DNA of 64,000 bases from NCBI GenBank assembly GCA_019422485.1, contig JAHZDG010000003.1, positions 1 to 64,000 on the forward strand. The letters are read 5' to 3'. Position 1 is the stretch's first letter. The number at the start of each line of letters is the position of its first letter. Shown here one piece after another: positions 1-8,955 of this stretch. The translations under genes and the position numbers were made by a program. This DNA is from Alistipes sp. Its GTDB lineage: Bacteria; Bacteroidota; Bacteroidia; Bacteroidales; Rikenellaceae. Under the pieces are notes generated by a model. It was given only the letters and a program-made list of their open reading frames with translations. It was not told where the DNA came from and did no database searches.

Positions 1-376
1 GGTAATTCATCTGCAATCGTTTGGCGGCTTCGTTGAAGGTTCGGAATTCGGCACTGCGCACCGAGATCAGAACCCCTTCGGAAACGATGAAGGAAACCGG
101 CTGTACGCTGAAACCGTCTTCCTGGGGAACGAAGAAGTTGGAGTTGCAGATGATGGCGTTTTCCGTCTCGGAATATTTGGAAGAACTTTCGATTTCCTCG
201 ATCTGCTGGCGGGTCTGGAGGTTGATTTCCATGAAGTTTTCCACGGCTTTTTGCTCCTTGACCGTCGGAGAGAGCAGGTCGATCCACAAAATGTCGTCAT
301 AGCCCAACTCGTCGAACAGTTTGATGTCGGCGTTACGGACTACTTTATTATATTGTTTGAGGTAAATGGTCAGCAT
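1..376 (-). CDS. corA: CorA-family Mg2+/Co2+ transporter, N-terminal part (runs off left edge)
   Basis: The minus strand is open from an ATG at 376 to the window edge, giving the first 125 residues. The start reads MLTIYLKQYN, followed at about residue 31 by a WIDLLSPTVKE stretch and then an acidic helix and a KYSETENAII segment. This pattern (W-x-D-L-x-x-P followed by R/K-Y-x-E) is that of the cytoplasmic funnel domain of CorA magnesium channels. The family is usually about 320-350 residues, so roughly a third is present; the two C-terminal membrane helices and the GMN signature lie outside the window. I see no clear promoter in the 238 nt to its right. The family call is good; which divalent metal it carries cannot be told from this part. 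Confidence 0.8.
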   Translation of the reverse strand, partial: MLTIYLKQYNKVVRNADIKLFDELGYDDILWIDLLSPTVKEQKAVENFMEINLQTRQQIEEIESSSKYSETENAIICNSNFFVPQEDGFSVQPVSFIVSEGVLISVRSAEFRTFNEAAKRLQMNY

Positions 377-614
377 CGATCACTTGTTGCGGGTTTTTCG
401 TTTCGGGAGTGTGGGAAACGGGAAAACCCTGGTTATCCAATCGGTTGGCCCGGAGCAAAGATTGAACGTTGCCACCGGGCGGCTCTGAAGAGCCGTTTAT
501 TCCATCGCCTTGTGCATCGGGTGCGACAAGGCGGCGTCTTATCTGACTGGGCTTGGGGCGGTCTGGCTCCAGTGGAGCGGAGCGGCCGGACGGTTAGCCC
601 TGAAGAGAGGTCCT
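377..614. other. Spacer between corA start and mqnA end
   Basis: The 238 nt contain no convincing reading frame, no strong hairpin followed by a T-run and no TAnnTTTG box. Short open frames crossing it lack coding character. Confidence 0.4.
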
Positions 615-1382
615 TCAGCCGGGGTCGGCCGGGGGTTCGGCTTCCAGAATTTTCTGCCGGAACAACTCCATGGCCTGGCGTTTCGATGGATCGAGCCTGA
701 AGTCAATGTTGCGTGTCAGGTAGTCGTGGGCGTAGGGTCGGTCGGCGTAAGAACTTTCGGCTATGGCCTCGTCCACATGGCCGACACCGTAGGCAAGCGC
801 TTTTTCCAAAGCGTCGATCACCAGAGCGTCCGTTTGTCGGGGAGCCACCCAGGCCGCAAAGACAAACGGCAGTCCGGTCAGCTCTTGCCAGGCTGCAGCC
901 AAATCGTATATATAAGTGAAATGTGATTCGTGTTCGAATACCTTGTCGCCGATGAGCAGATAGCCGTGACCCGGTTCGTGCTGTTGGGGCAGGGTGTAGT
1001 CATACAGCGGTTTCCACTGCGGTGTGAGGTGCCACAGTTCGGCACAGAGCAGACGGACCAGTTGGACGGAAGTCAGGGAATGACTGTCCAAATGAATGGT
1101 GTGCAGGGCTGACAGCGGTGTATTGGAGGCCAATACCACGGTTCGTACCGGACCGTGGGCGCCGATGCAATAAGAGGTAATCGGTTCGAAATCGGGAAAC
1201 GCAGCATGAGCCGCAACGGGCAGCAGAGCAATGTCGGCCTGACCGTTACGCAGGGCGGCGGCACAGCCGCTGGGGGGAGACAATACAAGCTCCGCACGCA
1301 GGTCGTTCGACCCGTGCTCGATACCATATATAAAAGGTATGGTATTGAGGTAGGATACAGCAGCTATTCGGATTCGCGTCAT
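615..1382 (-). CDS. mqnA: Chorismate dehydratase MqnA (futalosine menaquinone pathway)
   Basis: The product of 255 residues begins MTRIRIAAVSYLNTIPFIYG, matching the MqnA/MqnD start in which V-S-Y-L-N-T-x-P shapes the substrate pocket. Later stretches, such as PVAAHAAFPDFEPITSYCIG and the YLLIGDKVF region, fit the periplasmic-binding-protein-like fold of this family. MqnA removes water from chorismate to give 3-enolpyruvylbenzoate, the first step of the futalosine route to menaquinone. I chose the ATG at 1382; the frame extends to an ATG at 1427, but those 15 residues are not family-like. No other menaquinone gene is in the window. A weak TACCTTCG box lies upstream on the minus strand near 1491-1498. 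MqnD is related, but the N-terminal motif favours MqnA. Confidence 0.8.
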   Translation of the reverse strand: MTRIRIAAVSYLNTIPFIYGIEHGSNDLRAELVLSPPSGCAAALRNGQADIALLPVAAHAAFPDFEPITSYCIGAHGPVRTVVLASNTPLSALHTIHLDSHSLTSVQLVRLLCAELWHLTPQWKPLYDYTLPQQHEPGHGYLLIGDKVFEHESHFTYIYDLAAAWQELTGLPFVFAAWVAPRQTDALVIDALEKALAYGVGHVDEAIAESSYADRPYAHDYLTRNIDFRLDPSKRQAMELFRQKILEAEPPADPG

Positions 1383-1846
1383 CGTCCATACAGCGTGTGC
1401 GGTTCGTTCGACAATATCCGGAAGCAAGACAACTCAACGGAGCGGCCGTTCCGGGGTGAAAAAGCGTGACAGAGTGTCTGTTTTCGCCCACGAAGGTAGG
1501 AAAAATTTGACGAAAAGACTACGATCTGTATTTTTTCTTTCGTTCCGGGCGGGATTTTGGTGAAATTTTCAGGGTGGAGGAGAGATCGAATGCCGGGCAT
1601 ACTATCGCGGAAGGGGGCTCTGGCGGGGCGGTATATACGGTCCGTCTGGCCGAAAACGCGTTTGGGGAAAGTCTGAGGGCGGGTAGGGTATAGAAAGGGG
1701 CCTTTTATGAAGTACCTTTTTAAAATTTAAGGAGTTCCGTGTTGTTTTGTTGGTAAAAAAGATGTAGATTTGCAAGCGTTTTGAGAAGACGCTTCCTGAG
1801 GAGGAGCGTAGCCAAGACGTTGCTAATAACTAATAATTAATTGAAA
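1383..1846. other. Divergent intergenic region mqnA / rpsO
   Basis: About 460 nt lie between two divergent genes. On the plus side there is a good Bacteroidetes-type promoter near 1742-1772 for rpsO. The minus side has only a one-mismatch -7 box near 1491-1498. I see no small gene or tRNA. Confidence 0.4.
1742..1772 (+). promoter_or_regulatory. Promoter of rpsO-pnp
   Basis: TTG at 1742-1744, a 20-nt spacer and TAGATTTG at 1765-1772 match the Bacteroidetes primary sigma factor consensus (TTTG, then TAnnTTTG). It lies 75 nt before the rpsO start, leaving a leader long enough for S15-type autoregulation. Confidence 0.65.
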
Positions 1847-2079
1847 ATGAATTATTTGAATTCAGACAAAAAGCAAGAGCTTTTTGCAACCTACGGAAAG
1901 TCTAACACCGATACCGGCTCGGCAGAAAGCCAGATCGCGCTGTTTTCGTACCCTATCAGCCACCTCAACGCTCGCTGTTGCGCCTGGTCGGGAAACGTCG
2001 TCGTTTGTTGGACTACCTGAAGAAGACTGATATCGAAAGATACCGTGCGATTGTCAAAGCCCTCGGGCTGCGTAAGTAA
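1847..2079 (+). pseudogene. rpsO: 30S ribosomal protein S15, internally deleted and frameshifted
   Basis: From the ATG at 1847 the frame reads [20 protein letters not shown], then a normal S15 helix 1 ([13 protein letters not shown]) up to SHL at 1966. It then leaves the S15 sequence and stops at 2018-2020. The rest of S15 reappears one frame over from 1972 ([18 protein letters not shown] ... ALGLRK) to a stop at 2077-2079. Between SHL and SLL the family has 15 codons (pattern TEHLKxNRKDYxTER); here only 5 nt remain, so about 40 nt are missing. The lost part holds the H and D residues that contact 16S rRNA. In addition the expected YRIS reads YPIS (CCT at 1952-1954). The start, the end and the following pnp are otherwise normal. 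Either the gene is broken or the assembly is wrong here. Confidence 0.85.
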
Positions 2080-2110
2080 AATGCGCGTGACAAAAACGAA
2101 AAGTGAATGG

Positions 2111-2140
2111 AGCTGTCCGCTTTGGGACAGCTTTATTCTC
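2111..2140 (+). terminator. Hairpin between rpsO and pnp
   Basis: AGCTGTCC (2111-2118) pairs perfectly with GGACAGCT (2125-2132) across a 6-nt loop and is followed by a T-rich TTATTCTCTT. It could be a weak terminator or an attenuator/RNase site, as is common between these two genes. Confidence 0.55.
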
Positions 2141-2257
2141 TTAAAACCCCGATTGAAAACCCTGCTGTCGCCACTCGGAAGGCGATGAATAAAAAACCGG
2201 GAGGAGAAACAAAGAGGAACGAGAGATAAGAACAGAAAATAAGAATAAGAAAAAGAC

Positions 2258-4390
2258 ATGTTGTACAACGCGACACAAAAAGTGATCAAGTTGAGCGGTG
2301 ACCGCGAGATTATGATCGAAACGGGCAAACTTGCCAAACAGGCCGACGGGTCGGTCGTAGTAAAACAGGGCAATACGATGTTGCTGGCTACCGTGGTGGC
2401 CGCCAAGGATGCTAAACCCGAAACGGATTTCATGCCGTTGTCGGTGGAATACAAAGAAAAATATGCCGCTAACGGACGTTTCCCCGGCGGCTTCCTCAAA
2501 CGCGAAGCCCGTCCTTCGGATTATGAAATTCTGGTGTCGCGTCTGATCGACCGGGCTCTGCGCCCGCTTTTCCCGGCCGATTATCATGCCGAAGTATTTG
2601 TGACGGTAACGCTGATCTCGGCCGATCGTGATATTATGCCCGATGCCCTGGCCGGTCTGGCCGCTTCGGCCGCTCTGGCTGTTTCGGATATTCCGTTCGG
2701 AGGCCCGATCTCGGAAGTGCGGGTGGCTCGTATCAACGGTCAGTTGGTGATCAACCCTACCTTCTCTCAGAATGCCAACTCCGATCTGGATATTATGGTA
2801 GGGGCTACCTATGACAATATCCTGATGGTGGAAGGCGAAATGAAAGAAGTTTCCGAAGCCGAAATGCTCGAAGCCATCAAGTTCGCTCACGAAGAGATCA
2901 AAAAACACTGCCTGGTACAGATGGAACTCTCCAAAGAGCTGGGCAAGGATGTGAAACGTACCTACTGCCACGAAACCAACGACGAAGAGTTGCGTCAGTT
3001 GGTGATCAGCGAATTGTACGACAAGGCTTATGCCATCGCTCGTGAACGCTCGTCTAAACACGAACGTACCGAAAAATTCGAAGCTCTGGAAGCCGAATTC
3101 ATGAGCCGTTACAGCGAAGAAGAGCTGGCTGAAAAGGCTACCATGATCAAACGTTACTTCCACGACGACGTGTTGAAGAAGGCCATGCGTAACATGATTC
3201 TGGATGAAGGCATTCGTCTGGATGGCCGTACGACGACCGAAATCCGTCCCATCTGGTGCGAAACCAATTACCTGCCCGCAGCTCACGGGTCGGCCATTTT
3301 CACCCGCGGGGAAACTCAGTCGTTGACCACCGTTACCCTGGGTACGAAGCTGGATGAAAAGATCATCGACGACGTGTTGGTAAAAGGTACCGAACAGTTC
3401 GTGCTGCACTATAACTTCCCGCCCTTCTCGACGGGGGAAGCTCGTCCGGCCCGCGGTCTGAGCCGTCGTGAAATCGGTCACGGGAACTTGGCTTGGCGTG
3501 CTTTGAAACCGGTTGTGCCGGTTGGGGAAGAAAATCCGTATGCCGTACGTGTGGTTTCGGATATTCTGGAATCGAACGGTTCTTCGTCCATGGCTACCGT
3601 TTGTGCCGGTACGCTGGCCCTGATGGATGCCGGGGTGAAAATCAAAAAACCGGTGTCAGGGATTGCCATGGGGTTGATTACCGACACCAAGACTGGAAAA
3701 TATGCCATTTTGTCTGACATCTTGGGTGACGAAGACCACTTGGGTGATATGGACTTCAAAGTAACCGGTACCAAAGATGGGATTACGGCTACGCAGATGG
3801 ATATCAAGGTTGATGGTCTGTCATACGAAGTGATGGCCAAGGCTCTGGAACAGGCCAAACAAGGTCGTATGCACATCCTGGGCAAGATCCTGGAAACGAT
3901 TTCCGAACCGCGTCCTGAACTCAAACCGTTTGTTCCGCGTATCGTACAAATTACGATCCCTCAGGAATTTATCGGTGCGGTGATCGGCCCGGGCGGTAAG
4001 GTGATCCAGGAAATCCAGAAAGTGACCGGTACCACCATTACCATCACCGAAAAAGATAATAAAGGGTATGTGGACATCTTCGGCGAAAACAAAGATGCTC
4101 TCGATGCCGCCTTGGATAAAATCAAAGGAATTGTTGCTATTCCGGAAGTGGGTGAAATTTATACCGGAAAAATTCGCTCCATCGTATCGTTTGGCGCGTT
4201 TGTTGAGATACTCCCCGGTAAGGATGGCCTGCTGCATATCTCCGAAATCGGCAACAAGCGTTACGAAAATATGGAAGAAACCGGCCTGAAAGAGGGTGAA
4301 ATGATCCAAGTGAAACTCATTGGCATCGATCCCAAAAACGGCAAATTGAAACTTAGCCGCAAGGTACTCCTTAACGAACAGAAAAAATAG
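2258..4390 (+). CDS. pnp: Polyribonucleotide nucleotidyltransferase (PNPase)
   Basis: The protein of 710 residues is the normal length for PNPase, the phosphorolytic 3'-5' exoribonuclease of mRNA decay. It shows two RNase PH domains (the first with the [18 protein letters not shown] stretch, the second beginning near [14 protein letters not shown]), joined by a helical domain. A KH domain with the G-P-G-G-K signature lies near residue 577, and a C-terminal S1 domain ([20 protein letters not shown]) runs to about residue 700. Active-site stretches such as [15 protein letters not shown] and the [12 protein letters not shown] metal site are intact. It follows rpsO, the classic arrangement, with a 178-nt gap holding one hairpin. 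No separate promoter is evident, so it is probably read from the rpsO promoter. Confidence 0.97.
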   Translation: MLYNATQKVIKLSGDREIMIETGKLAKQADGSVVVKQGNTMLLATVVAAKDAKPETDFMPLSVEYKEKYAANGRFPGGFLKREARPSDYEILVSRLIDRALRPLFPADYHAEVFVTVTLISADRDIMPDALAGLAASAALAVSDIPFGGPISEVRVARINGQLVINPTFSQNANSDLDIMVGATYDNILMVEGEMKEVSEAEMLEAIKFAHEEIKKHCLVQMELSKELGKDVKRTYCHETNDEELRQLVISELYDKAYAIARERSSKHERTEKFEALEAEFMSRYSEEELAEKATMIKRYFHDDVLKKAMRNMILDEGIRLDGRTTTEIRPIWCETNYLPAAHGSAIFTRGETQSLTTVTLGTKLDEKIIDDVLVKGTEQFVLHYNFPPFSTGEARPARGLSRREIGHGNLAWRALKPVVPVGEENPYAVRVVSDILESNGSSSMATVCAGTLALMDAGVKIKKPVSGIAMGLITDTKTGKYAILSDILGDEDHLGDMDFKVTGTKDGITATQMDIKVDGLSYEVMAKALEQAKQGRMHILGKILETISEPRPELKPFVPRIVQITIPQEFIGAVIGPGGKVIQEIQKVTGTTITITEKDNKGYVDIFGENKDALDAALDKIKGIVAIPEVGEIYTGKIRSIVSFGAFVEILPGKDGLLHISEIGNKRYENMEETGLKEGEMIQVKLIGIDPKNGKLKLSRKVLLNEQKK

Positions 4391-4481
4391 AGGAGTAACG
4401 GTTTCGAATCCTAATACGAAGAAGGGTAATCGCAGAAAATTGAAATAGTTGAAAAAAATTTTTAATTAAAAAATATATTTC

Positions 4482-4489
4482 TATTTTTG
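4482..4489 (+). promoter_or_regulatory. -7 box of the lipoprotein gene at 4561
   Basis: TATTTTTG matches TAnnTTTG and lies in an AT-rich stretch about 70 nt before the start codon. No well-spaced TTG is visible at -33; a T-run at 4459-4463 is the nearest candidate. Confidence 0.5.
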
Positions 4490-4560
4490 TGGTTACCAAG
4501 GTGTAACAGGAAGACCAAACAAAATATAATTAATTAACTTAAATTTTTAAAGCACTGATT

Positions 4561-6246
4561 ATGAAAAGGTTTTTCAAAGTAAGCTTGATGCTTGGTGCTG
4601 CAGCAGTTCTGCTTTCGAGCTGTAATTGCTACAAAAAAATGACCAAGAAAGTGGACGACGTGAACATTACCGCTAATCCGGCCGTCCTCTCGCTGAAAGG
4701 CAACACCGTATCGACGGATGTTACCGTAGATTTGCCCGCCAAGTACTACGACAAGAAAGCCGTACTGAAAATCACTCCGGTACTGGTATTCGAAGACGGT
4801 GAAATCGTAGGTACCCCCAAATACGTTCAGGGCGAAAAGGTGAAAGACAACTACACCACCATCGCTAAAAAACAGGGCGGTAGCTACACTCAGACCATTA
4901 CGTTCCCCTATGACGAACGTGCCGACCTGAGCACCCTCGAACTGCGCGTAGAAGCTAAATGCGCTAAAGGCAAACGCAGCGAATTCACTCCGATTGCCGT
5001 GATTCCGATCGCTGAAGGTATCAGCACCATCCAGAAAATGGCTTGCTACACCGCTTCGATGTCGATCATGCCCGATAACTTCAAACGCGTGACCACCATC
5101 TCTCAGGAAGCCGAAATCATGTACCTGATCAACCGCTCGAACGTACGTAAAGGCGAATTGACCAAGGATCAGATCAAAATGTTCGAAGATTTCGTGAAAG
5201 AATACTCGAACAAAGATCGCGCTACCCTGGGTAACGTTTACGCCAAAGGTTATGCTTCGCCTGACGGTCCCGTTGGTTTCAACGACAAACTGTCTAAAGA
5301 ACGTAGCGAAACCGGTTCTGCCGCTATCAAAAAACAACTCGAAGGTGTAATCGACGACAGCAAATACGATATCGCTGCCTACGGTGAAGACTGGGAAGGT
5401 TTCAAAGAACTGGTTGCCGCTTCGGATATCAAAGACAAAGACCTGATTCTGCAAGTACTGGCTATGTATGACAACCCGGTAAAACGCGACCAGGAAATCA
5501 AAAACATGTCTTCTGTATTCGATGTACTGGCTGAAGAAATCCTGCCGCAACTGCGTCGTACCAAATTGCAGGCTGACGTAGATATCGAAGGTCGTACCGA
5601 TGCCGAAATCAAAGCTGCTCTGGCTGGGAACGTAGACGTTCTGAGCGAAGAAGAAATGCTGTACTCGGCTACCCTGGTAGATGACACCGATTCTAAGATC
5701 AAAGCTTACAAAGCCGCTGCTACCAAATACAACAGCGCTCGTGGTTACAACAACATGGGTGTGATCCTGGCTCAAACCGGTAAGATCAACGAAGCTAAAC
5801 AGGCTATCGAAAAAGCTGCTACCCTGAGCCGTGACGCTGCCATCAGCAACAACCTCGGTGTACTGGCCCTGCTGTCTGGCGATACCGCTAAAGCTAAGAG
5901 CTATGTATCTTCGTTGAACACCGCTGACTCTCGTCAGACGATGGGTCTGATCAACCTGGCCGAAGGCAAATACGCTGAAGCTACCAAGACCCTGACCGGT
6001 TACAACCTGGCCGTAGCTGAAGTGCTGAACGGCAACCTGAGCAAAGCCAAATCGTTGCTGGCTAGCGAAAAATGCGCTAAAGCTGACTACCTGAAAGCTA
6101 TCATCGATATGCGTGAAGGTAACACCAACGGTGCTATCGCCAACCTGAAATCGGCTATCGCTAAAGACTCTTCACTGAAAGCCAAAGCTGCTAAAGACGT
6201 TGAATTCTCGAAACTCTTTGGTACGCCTGAATTCCAGGCTCTCTAA
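4561..6246 (+). CDS. Abundant outer-membrane TPR/OmpA-like lipoprotein
   Basis: The 561-residue product has a lipoprotein signal peptide with the lipobox LSSC (Cys21). Residues about 30-180 look like beta-rich immunoglobulin-like repeats. Around 215-290 there is an OmpA-like segment (YAKGYASPDGP ... LSKERSETGSAAIKKQL), where peptidoglycan-binding proteins carry their N-x-x-L-S-x-x-R motif. Residues about 375-545 form alanine-rich TPR helices (YNNMGVILAQTGKINEAKQA and similar). The likely role is linking the outer membrane to the wall. Codon choice is markedly biased towards AAA, GAA, CGT, GGT, ACC and AAC compared with neighbours, which suggests very high expression. It stands alone, with its own -7 box and a strong terminator. 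The exact function is unknown to me. Confidence 0.8.
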   Translation: MKRFFKVSLMLGAAAVLLSSCNCYKKMTKKVDDVNITANPAVLSLKGNTVSTDVTVDLPAKYYDKKAVLKITPVLVFEDGEIVGTPKYVQGEKVKDNYTTIAKKQGGSYTQTITFPYDERADLSTLELRVEAKCAKGKRSEFTPIAVIPIAEGISTIQKMACYTASMSIMPDNFKRVTTISQEAEIMYLINRSNVRKGELTKDQIKMFEDFVKEYSNKDRATLGNVYAKGYASPDGPVGFNDKLSKERSETGSAAIKKQLEGVIDDSKYDIAAYGEDWEGFKELVAASDIKDKDLILQVLAMYDNPVKRDQEIKNMSSVFDVLAEEILPQLRRTKLQADVDIEGRTDAEIKAALAGNVDVLSEEEMLYSATLVDDTDSKIKAYKAAATKYNSARGYNNMGVILAQTGKINEAKQAIEKAATLSRDAAISNNLGVLALLSGDTAKAKSYVSSLNTADSRQTMGLINLAEGKYAEATKTLTGYNLAVAEVLNGNLSKAKSLLASEKCAKADYLKAIIDMREGNTNGAIANLKSAIAKDSSLKAKAAKDVEFSKLFGTPEFQAL

Positions 6247-6262
6247 TCCTTAGCGAGTCATA

Positions 6263-6298
6263 TAAAAAAGCCGCCCTTTTACGGGGCGGCTTTTTTTG
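6263..6298 (+). terminator. Rho-independent terminator after the 4561 lipoprotein
   Basis: GCCGCCC (6270-6276) pairs with GGGCGGC (6284-6290) and is flanked by an A-run on the left and seven T on the right. Confidence 0.9.
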
Positions 6299-6590
6299 TT
6301 TTATCATTTAATGAAATGTGCTTGACCGAGGATGGGTCGGCTTGAAGAAAGTGCCGGTGTGGTCGGAGACTATCATTGGGATGGGGAAACAACTAAGGTG
6401 ATTAGTAACACCTGAGTAGCGAGAAAACTCGGAAAAGAAAGATTTGAAAATCCATGTGAACAGCACGGGAGAGGAATATGTGAGATTAGAAAGTATCTCT
6501 TTCTTTTGGAGACGGGTAAATGCCTCTATTTCTTGTGCGATTTTACGGTTTTTTGTGTATCTTAGCCTAACTGTATAATTTTTGAAAGGG
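6299..6590. other. Intergenic region upstream of nth
   Basis: About 290 nt with only short hairpins (for example AGGTG/CACCT near 6394-6412). A TATAAT-like run at 6573-6580 lies just before the nth start, but I see no good TAnnTTTG box and no small gene. Confidence 0.35.
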
Positions 6591-7424
6591 ATGACAACCG
6601 CCGAACGCTATCAACATATTACCGAATGGTTTCGCATACATATGCCTGATGTGGGTAGTGAACTTCATTACCACAATGCTTTTGAATTGTTGGTGGCGGT
6701 GATTTTGTCAGCCCAATGCACCGATAAGCGGGTCAATATGGTGACGCCGGCGTTGATGGATCGTTTCCCAACCCCTCGACATATGGCCGAGGTCGAACCT
6801 GAAGATGTCTATCCATATATCAAAAGTGTGTCGTATCCCAATAGCAAGGCTCAACACTTGGTGGGGATGGCTCGTAAGTTAGTATCTGATTTCGGTGGCG
6901 AGGTGCCGGAAGATTTGGAGGCTCTGCAGACACTGCCCGGAGTGGGGCGGAAAACGGCCAATGTGATGGGCATCGTTATGTTCGGAAAATCGGTCATGCC
7001 GGTCGATACCCATGTTTTTCGGGTGTCCGACCGTTTGGGGCTGACCACCGGGGCGAAAAATCCGTTGCAAGCCGAGCAGCAATTAACCGCTGGTTTTGCC
7101 CCGGAATGGTTGCCGTTGGCTCATCATTGGTTGATTCTCCATGGACGCTATGTTTGTCTGGCGCGTAAACCGCATTGCGAAGCCTGTGGTCTGACTCCCT
7201 GGTGCCGTTATTATGCGGCTACAGAGCAAGTGCAGCCAAAGCAAATGAAAACGAAAACTTCCTCTATTGTTTCGTCCTCCACCAAAAAGAAAGCTAAAAC
7301 GGTGAAAAGTCGACTTTCGGGGAAAGGTGCGGCGTCAGGTTCAGCCCCTGCGAAGGCCGATGCTGTGGCAAAAACCTCAGGAAAAACCGCTCGAAAATCG
7401 ACGGCGAAGTCCGGAGAAAAATAG
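6591..7424 (+). CDS. nth: Endonuclease III with a basic C-terminal tail
   Basis: The first ~210 residues are a complete endonuclease III, the DNA glycosylase/AP lyase that removes oxidised pyrimidines. The helix-hairpin-helix LPGVGRKTAN supplies the catalytic Lys (about residue 120), VDTHVFRVSDRLGL the catalytic Asp (about 138), and C-x6-C-x2-C-x5-C (CLARKPHCEACGLTPWC) the 4Fe-4S site. After that comes a tail of about 65 residues made almost only of Lys, Ser, Ala, Thr and Gly (for example TSSIVSSSTKKKAKTVKSR), which the usual ~210-residue enzyme lacks. I chose the ATG at 6591; a TTG three codons earlier is possible. The next gene starts 24 nt downstream, so the two may be co-transcribed. Confidence 0.93.
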   Translation: MTTAERYQHITEWFRIHMPDVGSELHYHNAFELLVAVILSAQCTDKRVNMVTPALMDRFPTPRHMAEVEPEDVYPYIKSVSYPNSKAQHLVGMARKLVSDFGGEVPEDLEALQTLPGVGRKTANVMGIVMFGKSVMPVDTHVFRVSDRLGLTTGAKNPLQAEQQLTAGFAPEWLPLAHHWLILHGRYVCLARKPHCEACGLTPWCRYYAATEQVQPKQMKTKTSSIVSSSTKKKAKTVKSRLSGKGAASGSAPAKADAVAKTSGKTARKSTAKSGEK

Positions 7425-7448
7425 TGTTCCATCCTTTGTTTTGAGCCT

Positions 7449-8927
7449 ATGTTCGGATATCGTTTTGGGGTATGGTTGCTGGGTATAGGGGGGCTGGCTG
7501 TCTCGTGCAGTGAGTCTCCTTCTCCGATTCCTGGCCCGGGGAATAATACCGCCAATCAGTGGATATTCGAACAGATGTCCGAGCATTATCTCTATAATGA
7601 ACGCATCGAGACGTTGGCCGACACCGATTATTCCCTTTCAAGTCAGGCTTTCTTTACCTCGTTGCTCAGTACCCATCCGGATGATAATGACGGAAAACAT
7701 CCTCATCCGGTTACCGGTAAGGATTATTTTTACTCCTATATGAGTGCCGGGCAATCGACCCGGGTCATTGGAAGCAATGTATTTAGTTATGGGATCGAGT
7801 ATCAGTTGTATCAGTTCGATACCGAGACCGCTCTGCTTCGGGTGTTGTATGTGGCTCGGGGATCGGTGGCCGAACAGGCCGGGGTACGTCGTGGGGACTG
7901 GATCTCGAAACTGGGGGAGGAGGCGGTTTCTTCTGCCAACTATCGTCGGGCACAGAACGGAGGTTCGTTAACCTTGACGCTCGGACAGCGTGATTATAAT
8001 GCATCCGGTCAATGGACTTGGTGTGAAGGCAGTCCTCGTACGGTGACGCTGTCGTCGGCGACTCTTTTGGAAAATTCGCCGGTTTATGAGGTGGAGGGTC
8101 CGGATCAGTTGGGTATGCCGGGTGTGGGTTATCTGGCCTATAATGAATTTAATACCGGTCCGGGCGGGTATAATGACAAGTCCTTCGACAATGAATTGAA
8201 AAAGGCTTTCGCCGATTTGAAAAGCCAAAATATCCAGGAGTTGATTCTTGACTTGCGCTATAATGTGGGGGGATATGCGGAATGTGCCCGTTTGTTGGGC
8301 AGTCTGATTGTGCCGGAGATGAATCTTGGGAAGGTGTTCGCCATCAATAAATATAATGAGAACCGCAAAAAGGCTGGAGAGAGTCCGCAGACCGAATATT
8401 TCTTGACAAAAAGCGAGGTAGGAACCTCGAATTTGAATCTGTCACGACTCTGGGTGATTATCGGATCGCATACGGCCTCGGCTAGTGAACTGTTGATCAA
8501 TGCCTTGTCTCCTTATATGGATGTCGTGACCGTGGGAAGTACCTCGGAAGGGAAAAATGTGGGAATGTATGAGATTTCCAGTTCACAATACGGACTGTCG
8601 CTCTATCCGGTGACCTTCCAGTCGTATAACTGTTTAAATGAATCCGACTACAAAAACGGCTTCACTCCGAGATACCCGAAGGATGAACTTTTTACGTTGC
8701 GTGAATCCTATCTCCCGATGAAAGACTTGGGCGATCCTCAAGAGTTGTTGTTGTCCTATGTCTTGTCGTTGTTAGGAAAAAATGACCTTCAGACGCAAAC
8801 CCTTACGCGAAGTCGTGCGAATCTCTCTTCGGGTTCGATTCCTCGCGTGATCGAAACCCGATCTTCGATTGATGATCGACCTTTCCAAGGTATGCTGGAA
8901 CCCATGCCGGCCTGCTTTGGTCGTTAA
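7449..8927 (+). CDS. S41-family C-terminal processing protease, lipoprotein
   Basis: The 492-residue protein starts with a signal peptide and lipobox (LAVSC, Cys20), then a Pro/Ser linker. A PDZ-like region follows at about 110-175 (LYVARGSVAEQAGVRRGDWI), and an S41 core from about 225: GVGYLAYNEF, then LILDLRYNVGGYAECARLLG. The catalytic Ser lies in GSHTASASELL (near 345) and the Lys in STSEGKNVG. This matches the Bacteroidales S41 lipoproteins that face the periplasm or cell surface; the substrate is unknown. The gene begins 24 nt after nth and ends 28 nt before the flavodoxin-ferredoxin gene. The C-terminal ~60 residues are low in recognisable features. Confidence 0.85.
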   Translation: MFGYRFGVWLLGIGGLAVSCSESPSPIPGPGNNTANQWIFEQMSEHYLYNERIETLADTDYSLSSQAFFTSLLSTHPDDNDGKHPHPVTGKDYFYSYMSAGQSTRVIGSNVFSYGIEYQLYQFDTETALLRVLYVARGSVAEQAGVRRGDWISKLGEEAVSSANYRRAQNGGSLTLTLGQRDYNASGQWTWCEGSPRTVTLSSATLLENSPVYEVEGPDQLGMPGVGYLAYNEFNTGPGGYNDKSFDNELKKAFADLKSQNIQELILDLRYNVGGYAECARLLGSLIVPEMNLGKVFAINKYNENRKKAGESPQTEYFLTKSEVGTSNLNLSRLWVIIGSHTASASELLINALSPYMDVVTVGSTSEGKNVGMYEISSSQYGLSLYPVTFQSYNCLNESDYKNGFTPRYPKDELFTLRESYLPMKDLGDPQELLLSYVLSLLGKNDLQTQTLTRSRANLSSGSIPRVIETRSSIDDRPFQGMLEPMPACFGR

Positions 8928-8955
8928 ATAATGTTTTACCTAATCGTTTCCTCCC

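Noticed and set aside
1847..2079. Programmed frameshift in rpsO
   Set aside because: A frameshift alone cannot restore the missing 15 conserved codons, and S15 genes are not known to use recoding.
2141..3481. 446-codon minus-strand frame opposite pnp
   Set aside because: Phe- and Gln-rich antisense of PNPase without domain features.
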